DNA of 26,075 nucleotides. It comes from CAMCHP01 sp036835325 (GTDB taxonomy: Bacteria; Bacteroidota; Bacteroidia; Flavobacteriales_D; Sanyastnellaceae). The stretch covers positions 1 through 26,075 of the forward strand of contig DAITMF010000045.1 in assembly GCA_036835325.1 (NCBI GenBank), read 5' to 3'. The notes below the pieces were generated by a model. That model made no database searches. It was not told the origin of the DNA and was given only the letters and a program-made list of their open reading frames with translations. Below are positions 16,730 through 23,839 of this stretch, piece by piece (within the stretch, counting starts at the first letter, position 1; the number at the start of each line of letters is the position of its first letter). A program made the position numbers and the translations under genes.

Positions 16730-16975
16730 ATGGCAACGTACAGGCAACTATCGGTCATTGTCAAAGACCGGCAAGGGTACTTTTGGATGCTCTGTCTTAC
16801 CCATTTAAAACCGCTCGTCGAAGAGCCGCAAGCCCAGTATGGCGTGGCAAAACGAAGGTTTGGCGGTGACGGAAACGCCCTCCAGATCGCGGCAAAAACC
16901 ACCGACGTGTCGAACCGTACATTAAATGCACTACCTTTGCAGCGTTCTCAGGAGAGGTCCGGATTGGTCAGCTAA
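16730..16975 (+). CDS. Doubtful small hypothetical protein
   Basis: An 81-residue frame from ATG 16730 has no recognisable family, no clear signal peptide and no repeat. In its favour, TTG (16682), a 21-bp spacer and TTACTTTG (16706-16713) form a plausible promoter 17 bp upstream of the ATG. Against it, the desaturase promoter element TACCTTTG lies inside its 3' end, and the product is unusually poor in acidic residues for this window. It may be non-coding. Confidence 0.25.
   Translation: MATYRQLSVIVKDRQGYFWMLCLTHLKPLVEEPQAQYGVAKRRFGGDGNALQIAAKTTDVSNRTLNALPLQRSQERSGLVS
16932..16939 (+). promoter_or_regulatory. -7 promoter element of the desaturase transcript
   Basis: TACCTTTG is a perfect TAnnTTTG match and is followed by GCAG, as often seen in Bacteroidota. 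No clear TTTG is found at -33. Transcription from here would give a leader of about 130 nt, unusually long for this window. Confidence 0.55.
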
Positions 16976-17077
16976 ACGCTCAGGGCTTCAAAGCGAAGTC
17001 TCACTTTCTTCAGAACGGACACTTAGTACAACCTAAGAGCACCACTGACAACGCGTCAGGGGCTTCTGAAGAATTAC
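16944..17077 (+). promoter_or_regulatory. Structured 5' leader, candidate RNA thermometer
   Basis: TTCTTCAGAA (17006-17015) is perfectly complementary to TTCTGAAGAA (17064-17073), a 10-bp stem that ends 4 nt before the desaturase ATG. Inside it lie two perfect 5-bp hairpins, CTTAG/CTAAG (17022-17037) and CTGAC/GTCAG (17045-17059), so the fold is a three-way junction. A further upstream hairpin GGCTTC/GAAGTC is weaker. The 3' strand of the long stem carries the only purine-rich stretch (GAAGAA) in front of the start codon. The stem is A-T rich enough to melt with temperature. I recognise no known riboswitch family. Confidence 0.5.
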
Positions 17078-18181
17078 ATGGCATTCCAACGTTACAAGTT
17101 CACCGCCTCGGTCGATGCCGAGTTCGTGAAAACCCTCCGTTCGCGGGTCGATAACTACTTTAAGAGTACCGACACCACCCGCTACGCCGATTGGCGAATG
17201 ATTACCAAAACCGTTGCCGTTTTTGCGATGGCGCTCGGTCCGCTAGTGCTCATGCTCACCGGTGTGGTGACATCCGTGTGGCTCATGTTCATCCTCTGGA
17301 TTGTGATGGGGATTGGGATGGCCTCCATCGGCACCAACGTCATGCACGATGCCCTTCACGGTTCGTACAGCCGCAATCCGCGCATCAACAAGCTCGTGGG
17401 CTCATCGATTTACCTCTTGGGCGCTAGCGGACGTATGTGGCAGATTCAGCACAACGTGCTGCACCACTCGTTTACCAACATGGAGCACGCTGATGAAGAC
17501 ATCGACGCGCCGTCAATCCTCCGCTTCTCACCGCACCAAGAACACAAAAAGATTCACCGCTACCAGCACATCTACGCGTGGTTTTTGTACGGATTGAGCA
17601 CCTTGTTGTGGACGACCATCAAAGACTTTAGGGCGATCTTTCGCTACCGCACCCTTGGTTTGATGAAGCCCGGTAAAGAGTTCCGCAAAACCCTTACTGA
17701 CATCGTGTTTTGGAAAATCGTATACTATATGTACATCCTCGTGTTGCCCATGATTCTGCTCCCGGTGAGCTGGTGGGTGGTGCTGCTCATGTACATCACC
17801 ATGCACTATGTAATGGGCTTTTGGCTGAGCATTGTGTTTCAAACGGCCCACGTGGTACCTGAAACCGAATTCGTCGCATCCGCCGGAGGCGAACGCATTG
17901 AACGCAGCTGGCACGTGCACCAATTGCTTACCACCGCCAACTTCGCCACAGGCAGCAAATTCGTTACCTGGATAACCGGCGGATTGAACCACCAAATCGA
18001 ACATCACTTGTTTCCGAACATCTGTCATATTCACTATCCCAAACTTGCTCCGATAGTGAAAGCGACGGCAGAAGAATTCAAGATTCCATACCACAACAAG
18101 GCCAATTTCCTTGAGGCGCTGCGCAGTCATGCGCGCATGTTGCGCATGCTCGGAAAGGGCCATCAGGTCAAAGCGGCCTGA
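17078..18181 (+). CDS. Membrane-bound fatty acid desaturase
   Basis: The 367-residue integral membrane protein inserts double bonds into acyl chains using O2 and a di-iron centre held by histidine boxes. All three boxes are present: HDALH (90-94), HNVLHH (125-130) and HQIEHH (305-310). The last, with Q in place of the first His, is typical of front-end and Delta-6-like acyl-lipid desaturases, although no fused cytochrome b5 domain is present. Hydrophobic segments at about 45-62, 65-87, 165-182 and 212-255 fit the usual four-helix topology. It is followed after 42 bp by a DEAD-box-type helicase gene on the same strand, and preceded by a structured leader. Bacterial desaturases often respond to cold. 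The position of the double bond cannot be told from sequence. Confidence 0.92.
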   Translation: MAFQRYKFTASVDAEFVKTLRSRVDNYFKSTDTTRYADWRMITKTVAVFAMALGPLVLMLTGVVTSVWLMFILWIVMGIGMASIGTNVMHDALHGSYSRNPRINKLVGSSIYLLGASGRMWQIQHNVLHHSFTNMEHADEDIDAPSILRFSPHQEHKKIHRYQHIYAWFLYGLSTLLWTTIKDFRAIFRYRTLGLMKPGKEFRKTLTDIVFWKIVYYMYILVLPMILLPVSWWVVLLMYITMHYVMGFWLSIVFQTAHVVPETEFVASAGGERIERSWHVHQLLTTANFATGSKFVTWITGGLNHQIEHHLFPNICHIHYPKLAPIVKATAEEFKIPYHNKANFLEALRSHARMLRMLGKGHQVKAA

Positions 18182-18188
18182 TGCTTAT

Positions 18189-18210
18189 CGGCGCTTAAAC
18201 CGATGCGCCG
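18189..18210. other. Hairpin in the desaturase-helicase gap
   Basis: CGGCGC and GCGCCG are separated by 10 nt, 8 bp past the desaturase stop and 13 bp before the helicase start. There is no T-run, so it may affect processing or stability rather than end transcription. Confidence 0.4.
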
Positions 18211-18223
18211 CCAATTACACTGT

Positions 18224-19942
18224 ATGAACATACACAAATTCAAAAAGAGCCGACGAAACAATACCGGCGGCTCACCAGCGGGTGCTCCTTCAGGAAAACC
18301 CTACAACAAAGGAAAACGCAGCACCGAGGCCAAAGAGGTCGATCGCGTGCTCGCCTCTACTGACCGCGCTGAACGCGCACCCCGTCAAGACCGCGCCAAC
18401 GGCACGGCTGCATTCGAAAACAACCGTCCGAACTTCGGTAAAGGTGGGTTCGATAAAAACAAACCCAACGGCGCAGGCCGCAGCAACCGCTTTGAAAGCA
18501 ACGAACGCAGCGATCGCAATGAACGCAGCGATCGTCCTGCAAACGGCAACCGCAATGACCGTGGTTTTAGCAACGACCGCAACGAGCGCGGTGGCAGCAC
18601 TGAGCGCAACGACCGTGGCTTCAGCAACGATCGCAACGACCGCGGCTTCAGCAACGATCGCAACGACCGCGGATTCAGCAATGACCGCAGTGACCGCAAC
18701 GATCGTGGTTTCCGCAACGACCGCAACGACCGTGGCTTCAACAACGACCGCCGTGGCAAAAACGGCTTCGGAAAGTCATCGAAAGCGGCTCCAAGCGGTG
18801 CACGTCAAAAGCAATCGAAGAAATTCAAAGGCAGCGACATCCGTCTCGACCAGCTCATTCACAGCGCTGAACCCGCTAAAATGGCTGCACCGTACGTGCC
18901 AACACGCACCTTTGCAAACTTCCCAATCAACGGCAACGTTAAACGTGCGCTTGAAATTCGCGGGTACGTTACCCCAACCGAAATCCAAGACAAAACCATT
19001 GACGCAGCCGTAGCCGGACGCGACATCATTGGCATTGCACAAACAGGTACCGGTAAAACGGCAGCCTTCCTCATTCCGTTGCTCGAGCGTTACCTCCAAA
19101 CCAACGCGCCGTTCTCGACCCTGGTCATTGTACCTACCCGTGAATTGGCCGTACAGGTGCTCGACGAGTTCAACGCCCTCACCAAGAAAATGCGCCTCTC
19201 GGCCATCAAAGTGATCGGCGGTACCAGCTTGTACATGGACTCCAAGTCGCTGCGCCGCGGGCCCGATGTGGTTATCGGCACACCCGGACGACTCATTGAC
19301 CTGCTTGACCGTGGCGAATTGCCCCTCGAAGCCGTGAGCGCACTCGTGATTGACGAATTCGACCGCATGCTCGACATGGGCTTTAGCCGCGACGTAATGC
19401 GTTTGGCCGAGTCAACCAGCAACCGCGAACAAACCCTCCTCTTCTCAGCAACCGTTGACGAATCCATTCAACGCTTTGTAGAGAAACTCGTGGAGAATCC
19501 GTTCGAAGTGCGCATCACCACCGGAACAACCTCGGCCCGCAACGTTGAACAAGACGTTGTACACCCGATTGAAGGTGAAGACCGCTTCGACACCCTCGTG
19601 CGCATGCTCGATAGCCCCGAGTTCGAACGTGTCATTCTCTTCGCTGAAACCCGTCACAAAGTGCACCGCTTGGCACAACGCTTGTGCAAAGAAGGCGTGA
19701 AGGCTGAGGCCATCCACGGCGATAAAACACAAGCCGCACGTCAGCAAGCGCTCAACCGCTTCAAGTCGGGCCATTCTCGAATCCTTGTTGCCACCGACGT
19801 GGCAGCTCGCGGAATCGACGTAAGCGACGTGAGCCACGTCATCAACTACGAAGTTCCACGCACCTACGACAGCTACATCCACCGCATTGGCCGTACCGGC
19901 CGCGCAGGAAAAGCCGGCGTTGCGCTGACCTTCATCGACTAA
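18224..19942 (+). CDS. DEAD-box-type RNA helicase with long N-terminal NDRGF-repeat region
   Basis: With ATG at 18224 (MNIHKFKKSRRNN) the protein has 572 residues. The first about 225 are disordered and rich in Asn, Asp, Arg and Gly, with near-perfect copies of NDRGFSNDR at about 109-179. The helicase core follows: Q-motif (GYVTPTEIQ), motif I AQTGTGKT (about 272-279), PTRELA, TPGRL, motif II DEFD (377-380) instead of DEAD, SAT (408-410), ATDVAARGID and HRIGRTGRAG (from about 553). Only some ten residues follow motif VI, so there is no C-terminal tail; the usual RG-rich extension has moved to the N-terminus. It unwinds RNA, probably in ribosome assembly or RNA decay, and fits a cold-response role beside a desaturase. 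An intrinsic terminator follows. Confidence 0.93.
   Translation: MNIHKFKKSRRNNTGGSPAGAPSGKPYNKGKRSTEAKEVDRVLASTDRAERAPRQDRANGTAAFENNRPNFGKGGFDKNKPNGAGRSNRFESNERSDRNERSDRPANGNRNDRGFSNDRNERGGSTERNDRGFSNDRNDRGFSNDRNDRGFSNDRSDRNDRGFRNDRNDRGFNNDRRGKNGFGKSSKAAPSGARQKQSKKFKGSDIRLDQLIHSAEPAKMAAPYVPTRTFANFPINGNVKRALEIRGYVTPTEIQDKTIDAAVAGRDIIGIAQTGTGKTAAFLIPLLERYLQTNAPFSTLVIVPTRELAVQVLDEFNALTKKMRLSAIKVIGGTSLYMDSKSLRRGPDVVIGTPGRLIDLLDRGELPLEAVSALVIDEFDRMLDMGFSRDVMRLAESTSNREQTLLFSATVDESIQRFVEKLVENPFEVRITTGTTSARNVEQDVVHPIEGEDRFDTLVRMLDSPEFERVILFAETRHKVHRLAQRLCKEGVKAEAIHGDKTQAARQQALNRFKSGHSRILVATDVAARGIDVSDVSHVINYEVPRTYDSYIHRIGRTGRAGKAGVALTFID
18553..18753 (+). repeat. In-frame 27-bp tandem repeat in the helicase gene
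   Basis: Several near-identical 27-bp units, coding for NDRGFSNDR and variants (NDRGFRNDR, NDRGFNNDR), follow one another. The DNA is conserved more than the protein requires, which suggests recent expansion and possible length variation between strains. Confidence 0.85.
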
Positions 19943-19961
19943 GAAGAACAACCCCATGGAA

Positions 19962-19993
19962 ACGGCCGGCAGTTTTGTCGGCCGTTTTTTTTT
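19962..19993 (+). terminator. Intrinsic terminator after the helicase gene
   Basis: ACGGCCGGC pairs with GTCGGCCGT (one G-T pair) across a 6-nt loop, followed by nine T. It starts 19 bp past the helicase stop and ends the desaturase-helicase unit. Confidence 0.9.
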
Positions 19994-20013
19994 CCTCCAC
20001 CCGCCTGTAAACG

Positions 20014-20021
20014 TATCTTCG
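20014..20021 (+). promoter_or_regulatory. Possible -7 element of the cNMP-AlbA_2 gene
   Basis: TATCTTCG matches TAnnTTTG with one mismatch and ends 4 nt before the ATG at 20026, so the transcript would be nearly or fully leaderless. No good -33 element is seen. Confidence 0.35.
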
Positions 20022-20025
20022 CGCC

Positions 20026-20928
20026 ATGGATAAGCTCACGCGGACTGACTTCGAAGCAGTCATTCACCAATCGACGCTTCGCGCGCTCGGCACGTCTGAA
20101 CTCGACCGGCTGTACGGCATTCACAAAGTGCGCCACTACAGCGCCAACGAAGAAATCTTCCGCAGCCAAACCGATGGAAAACGGTTTTTCATCGTTGTGT
20201 CGGGCGAGTTCAAACTCATTTTGGGCAACGGCGTAAGCAAGCACATGACCTGCGGCGATCTCATCGGCGAAATCGCAGCGCTTACCCACCTCGAACGCCT
20301 CGGCACCCTCGTGTGCAGCAGCGATGAAGGCGAACTGATGGTGTTCACGCGTAGCGAACTCGAAGTGGCCAAGCTGGTGCCTCCTGCCAATGCCCCCACC
20401 TTGATCTCGGTGCTCTTTTCAAACACCGTTCACTACTTACACGAACTGCTCGACAACAGCACCGAAACCCTTTTACGTCGCGGAGAAGGCGAACGCGTTG
20501 AGTTCAAAGAAGGCAGCAACAACCCCAACATCCTCAAGCCCATCGCCGCCTTTTTGAACAGCACCGGTGGCACCGTGCTCCTCGGCATCAACGACCAAGC
20601 CGAGGTCGTGGGCGTCGACGACTACTCCAACGCGCAGGCCGACAAGTTTGATCAAGACTTCCGCAACCTCCTGCGCGACCGCTTGGGCAGCGAACCCCTG
20701 CCCTTTATCCGCTTCAGCCACGGCTCATTCGAAGGCAAAGGCGTGTACCGCATTGACGTTGCCCCGGCCGATCAGCCCGTGTTTATGCGCACCGGCAAAG
20801 GCATCGCCGGTGAAACCTTCTACATCCGCTCGGGTGCCACCAACCAGCAGCTCGGCTTCCGCGCAGCCCTGCATTACATCGCGCGCCGATTCCCGAACGA
20901 ACTCTTCACTGACCATGGCACTGCATGA
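20026..20928 (+). CDS. Cyclic-nucleotide-binding domain fused to Schlafen/AlbA_2 domain
   Basis: The 300-residue protein has an N-terminal cNMP-binding domain (about 15-130). The phosphate-binding cassette is recognisable (CGDLIGEIAALTHLERLGTLV, with Glu82 and Arg91 in the ligand-contact positions), but no CRP-type helix-turn-helix follows. Instead residues 148-295 form an AlbA_2/Schlafen-type (AAA_4) domain: GEGERVEFKEGSNN (154-167), ILKPIAAFLNSTGGTVLLGINDQ (169-191), VVGVDDY, VYRIDV and FYIRSGATNQQL. Known AlbA_2 proteins act in nucleic acid binding, and some Schlafen relatives cut RNA. A ligand-gated nucleic-acid-acting protein is therefore inferred. No cyclase is visible in the window. 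Its last 14 bp overlap the flavoprotein gene, so the two are probably co-expressed. There is no transmembrane segment. Confidence 0.88.
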   Translation: MDKLTRTDFEAVIHQSTLRALGTSELDRLYGIHKVRHYSANEEIFRSQTDGKRFFIVVSGEFKLILGNGVSKHMTCGDLIGEIAALTHLERLGTLVCSSDEGELMVFTRSELEVAKLVPPANAPTLISVLFSNTVHYLHELLDNSTETLLRRGEGERVEFKEGSNNPNILKPIAAFLNSTGGTVLLGINDQAEVVGVDDYSNAQADKFDQDFRNLLRDRLGSEPLPFIRFSHGSFEGKGVYRIDVAPADQPVFMRTGKGIAGETFYIRSGATNQQLGFRAALHYIARRFPNELFTDHGTA

Positions 20929-22114
20929 CCTTGTGGTGATTGGAGGTGGAGCAGCGGGCTTTTTTGGCGCCATCCGCTACGCGGAACTCCATCCATCCAA
21001 AAAAATTACCATCCTCGAAAAGTCGGCCCGCACGCTTGATAAGGTGCGCATCTCCGGTGGAGGTCGCTGCAACGTCACCCATGGCTGCTTTGACACTGAT
21101 GAGCTCGTGCAGCATTATCCGCGCGGCAGCCGCGAACTGCTGGGGCCTTTCCACCGCTTTCAGTGCGGCGACACGATGGCCTGGTTCGGCGAACGCGGCG
21201 TCGAAACCAAAATCGAAGACGACGGCCGCGTATTTCCCGTGACCGACCAGAGCAGCAGCATCATTGATTGCTTTTGGCGCGAAATCAAGCGCCTCGGTGT
21301 GGAGGTCAAGCCGCAAACCTCAGTGACCGCGCTCGAATCCGTCGACGGTGCGTGGCGCGTCACCACCACCTCAGGCAGCTACCTCACGCGAGCCGTACTG
21401 GTCACCACCGGCAGTGCGCCCTCGTTTTGGCAACTGCTCGAAGGCCTGGGCGTGGAGTGCGTGAAACCCGTCCCCTCGCTGTTCACCTTCAACACCAAGC
21501 ATCCACTGCTCACCGGCTTAATGGGGCTCTCGGTGCCCTGGGTTGAAGCGCGCATCGCAGGCGGTCGCTTGCACACCGAAGGACCGCTCTTGATCACCCA
21601 TTGGGGTTTGAGCGGGCCGGCCGTGCTGCGGCTTTCAGCATGGGGCGCGCGCGAATTGGCCCAACGAAACTGGAACTTCACTGCCGAAATTGATTTTTCA
21701 GGGGGGATGGATGTGGACGGATGGCTTGCCGAACGGCGCTCGGCCGATGCACGCAAAAAAGTGCGTACGACCGTCTTCCCGACCCTCCCGCGGAGGTTGT
21801 GGGAGCGGATGGCCGAGCTTACCGGAACGGCCGATTTGAACTGGGCCGACCTGCGCACAAGCGACCTCGACGCACTGCGCAGTAGCGTCGCCGAGTGGCA
21901 AACACCGGTGACCGGCAAGAGCACCTTCAAAGACGAGTTTGTGACCGCAGGCGGCGTTGACCTCAAGCAGATCAACTTCAAAACCATGGAGCACAAAACG
22001 CTGAAAGGACTTTTCTTCGCGGGCGAAGTGCTCGACATCGACGCCATCACCGGAGGTTTTAACTTCCAAGCCGCATGGACGACCTCGTGGATTGCTGCTG
22101 AATCAATTCCTTAA
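20915..22114 (+). CDS. HI0933/YhiN-type FAD-dependent flavoprotein
   Basis: With ATG at 20915 the protein has 399 residues; the open frame reaches upstream into the preceding gene but that part is out-of-frame shadow. The N-terminal dinucleotide-binding motif VVIGGGAAGFFGAI (residues 7-20), the family signature ISGGGRCNVTH (about 45-55), and the C-terminal GLFFAGEVLDIDAITGGFNFQAAWTTSW (about 365-393) place it in the HI0933-like (BaiN/YhiN) family of putative FAD oxidoreductases. The reaction of this family is largely undefined; a relative in gut bacteria acts on bile acid intermediates and others have been tied to RNA modification. It overlaps the cNMP-AlbA_2 gene by 14 bp. Confidence 0.93.
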   Translation: MALHDLVVIGGGAAGFFGAIRYAELHPSKKITILEKSARTLDKVRISGGGRCNVTHGCFDTDELVQHYPRGSRELLGPFHRFQCGDTMAWFGERGVETKIEDDGRVFPVTDQSSSIIDCFWREIKRLGVEVKPQTSVTALESVDGAWRVTTTSGSYLTRAVLVTTGSAPSFWQLLEGLGVECVKPVPSLFTFNTKHPLLTGLMGLSVPWVEARIAGGRLHTEGPLLITHWGLSGPAVLRLSAWGARELAQRNWNFTAEIDFSGGMDVDGWLAERRSADARKKVRTTVFPTLPRRLWERMAELTGTADLNWADLRTSDLDALRSSVAEWQTPVTGKSTFKDEFVTAGGVDLKQINFKTMEHKTLKGLFFAGEVLDIDAITGGFNFQAAWTTSWIAAESIP

Positions 22115-22122
22115 CGCTTTGC

Positions 22123-22155
22123 TTGCAATCGTTTCATGCCATTCGGTTAACCTTG
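22123..22155 (+). promoter_or_regulatory. Possible promoter of the arsenic pair
   Basis: TTG (22123-22125), a 22-bp spacer and TAACCTTG (22148-22155, one mismatch to TAnnTTTG), which ends 4 nt before the ATG at 22160, again predicting a leaderless message. A relaxed copy of the palindrome, GGTTAAC-N22-GTTTACC (22145-22180), covers the -7 element and start codon and could be an operator. Confidence 0.45.
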
Positions 22156-22159
22156 TGCT

Positions 22160-22780
22160 ATGAAAACGGAATGGTTTACCAACGTACTGGCCAACGAAGT
22201 GCTCCGCATCGAACGCGCGTTTGACCGCATCGATGCCAAGCGCCGCGAGCTGCTTAACGGCTACGCGGCTGAGATCCATCCGGCCGAAGGCCTGCCCTTT
22301 GTCTTCATCTGCACCCACAACAGCCGCCGTAGTCAATTCGCGCAAGTATGGGCGCGTGTGGCAGCACTCCATTACGGCGTGAGCGGATTGTACACCTTCT
22401 CAGGCGGCACCGAAGTCACCGCAGTGGCCCGGCCCGTGGTTGACTGCTTGCGCGCACACGGATTTGAAATTTCGGTAAACCATGATGGAAGCGCGAACCC
22501 CGAGTACACCGTTGAGCTCACCGACCGCGAACGCGAGATTCTCTGCAGCAAACGCTTCGACGACCCCTCGCAACCCGACAACGGCTTCATCGCCGTGATG
22601 ACCTGCACCGATGCCGACGAGGGTTGTCCGTTCGTACCCGGTGCCACCCACCGCTGGTCGCTGCCCTTTGACGACCCCAAATCGAGCGACGGCACCGCGC
22701 ACGAAGCTCAAGCATACCGCACCGCAAGCGACACCATTGCCCGCGAGCTGTTTTACCTCTTTTCACGTTTTTCGCGATGA
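22160..22780 (+). CDS. LMW-phosphatase-fold arsenate reductase-like protein
   Basis: The 206-residue cytoplasmic protein has the low-molecular-weight tyrosine phosphatase/ArsC fold. The active-site P-loop CTHNSRRSQ (51-59, Cys51 and Arg57) has the CX5R pattern, and a general-acid Asp-Pro is present in PFDDPKSSDGT (about 171-173). CTDADEGCPFVPGA provides additional Cys residues that could act in the disulfide relay used by thioredoxin-linked ArsC. The first about 45 residues are an extra helical segment, so it is longer than typical ArsC (about 130-140). Its stop overlaps the ATG of the ACR3 exporter. That link makes arsenate reduction to arsenite, followed by export, the likely job. It could instead act on other phosphoester substrates. 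Confidence 0.85.
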   Translation: MKTEWFTNVLANEVLRIERAFDRIDAKRRELLNGYAAEIHPAEGLPFVFICTHNSRRSQFAQVWARVAALHYGVSGLYTFSGGTEVTAVARPVVDCLRAHGFEISVNHDGSANPEYTVELTDREREILCSKRFDDPSQPDNGFIAVMTCTDADEGCPFVPGATHRWSLPFDDPKSSDGTAHEAQAYRTASDTIARELFYLFSRFSR

Positions 22781-23808
22781 ACGAAAGCTCAAAAAAAATG
22801 GCCTTCTTCGAGCGTTACCTCACCCTGTGGGTGCTGCTCTGCATGGGCCTCGGCATCGCGCTGGGCGAACTGTCCGGAGATACCCTGAACATCCTCACCG
22901 AACTCGAATACGCCGGCGTCAACCTACCCATCATGGTGCTGATTTGGGCCATGGTGTTCCCGATGATGGTGCAAATCGACTTCTCGTCGCTTACCCGCGG
23001 CAGCGGACACGGCCGCGGATTGGGCCTTACGCTCACGCTGAATTGGCTCATCAAACCCTTCACCATGGCCGCCATTGCGTGGTTGTTTTTTCACGTCATC
23101 TACCAAAACTTTTTCACCGCCGACGAAGCCAACGACTACCTCGCAGGTGCCATTTTGCTCGGCGCCGCGCCGTGCACCGCGATGGTGTTTGTGTGGTCGT
23201 ACCTCTCGGGCGGTAACGCGAACTACACACTCGTACAGGTTGCTGTGAACGATTTGGTGCTGCTGGTGGCGTTTGTCCCCATTGTCACGCTGCTGCTCGG
23301 CGTTGCCGGCGTCGCGATTCCGTGGGATGTGCTCTTGATGAGCGTAGTGGCTTTTGTAGTTATTCCGCTGATGGCGGGATGGATGGTGAACCGTTCCATC
23401 CTCAAGCGCAAGGGTGAAGCATGGCTGAAGGATGCCTTTTTACCCAAATTGAAGCCCGTGTCAATCATTGCATTGTTGGCGACGCTCGTGCTGCTGTTTG
23501 CGTTTCAAGGACGGCAGATTTTGGCGAACCCGCTTACAATTGTTTTGTTGGCGATTCCCTTGACCCTGCAGACCTACTTGATTTACTTCATCGGATGGTT
23601 CAGCGGCAAGTTCCTCAAGTTGCCGTACACCGTATGTGCGCCCGGCGCCATGATCGGGGCGAGCAACTTTTTTGAGTTGGCGGTGGCCGTCGCCATTGCC
23701 CTGTTCGGATTGGATTCGGGTGCTGCGCTTACCACGGTTGTGGGCGTGTTGATTGAAGTGCCGGTGATGTTGTCGTTGGTACGGCTCTCATTGAAGTGGC
23801 GTTACTGA
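22777..23808 (+). CDS. ACR3-family arsenite efflux transporter
   Basis: The 343-residue inner-membrane protein has about ten hydrophobic segments. It contains the family's hallmark GAAPCTAMVFVWSYLSGGNANYTLVQVAVND (about 127-157), whose Cys is conserved and needed for arsenite transport in characterised members, and a second broken-helix motif APGAMIGASNFFELAVAVAIALFG in the C-terminal half. These match the bile-acid/arsenite transporter (BASS-like) fold. ATGA overlap with the arsenate reductase-like gene makes a two-gene detoxification operon. No ArsR repressor is encoded in the window. The start at 22777 gives an unusual Ser/Lys-rich N-terminus before the first helix; a later Met at 22798 is possible. 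Confidence 0.93.
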   Translation: MNESSKKMAFFERYLTLWVLLCMGLGIALGELSGDTLNILTELEYAGVNLPIMVLIWAMVFPMMVQIDFSSLTRGSGHGRGLGLTLTLNWLIKPFTMAAIAWLFFHVIYQNFFTADEANDYLAGAILLGAAPCTAMVFVWSYLSGGNANYTLVQVAVNDLVLLVAFVPIVTLLLGVAGVAIPWDVLLMSVVAFVVIPLMAGWMVNRSILKRKGEAWLKDAFLPKLKPVSIIALLATLVLLFAFQGRQILANPLTIVLLAIPLTLQTYLIYFIGWFSGKFLKLPYTVCAPGAMIGASNFFELAVAVAIALFGLDSGAALTTVVGVLIEVPVMLSLVRLSLKWRY

Positions 23809-23839
23809 ACCTCCGGGCCGTTTGCGCGGTTATGGAGGT

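Larger units (their letters stand above)
16624..17077 (+). other. Sparse region before the desaturase gene
   Basis: This 454-bp stretch contains at most one weak small frame (16730-16975), a weak inverted repeat AGACGC/GCGTCT (16647-16674) with a 16-nt loop, a perfect -7 promoter element at 16932, and the structured leader of the desaturase gene. Confidence 0.6.

Noticed and set aside
16944..17040. Start resembling a class II tRNA (GGAGAGGT ... GGTC)
   Set aside because: No T-arm and no matching acceptor stem follow; the segment is better explained as an mRNA leader.
18385..18759. Minus-strand frame coding for RSLRSLLKP repeats
   Set aside because: It is the reverse shadow of the NDRGF repeats of the helicase gene; the repeat in the true frame explains it.
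20567..20914. N-terminal extension of the flavoprotein frame
   Set aside because: It overlaps the cNMP-AlbA_2 gene in another frame and is Pro/Ala/Ser-rich noise; the FAD motif begins right after the ATG at 20915.
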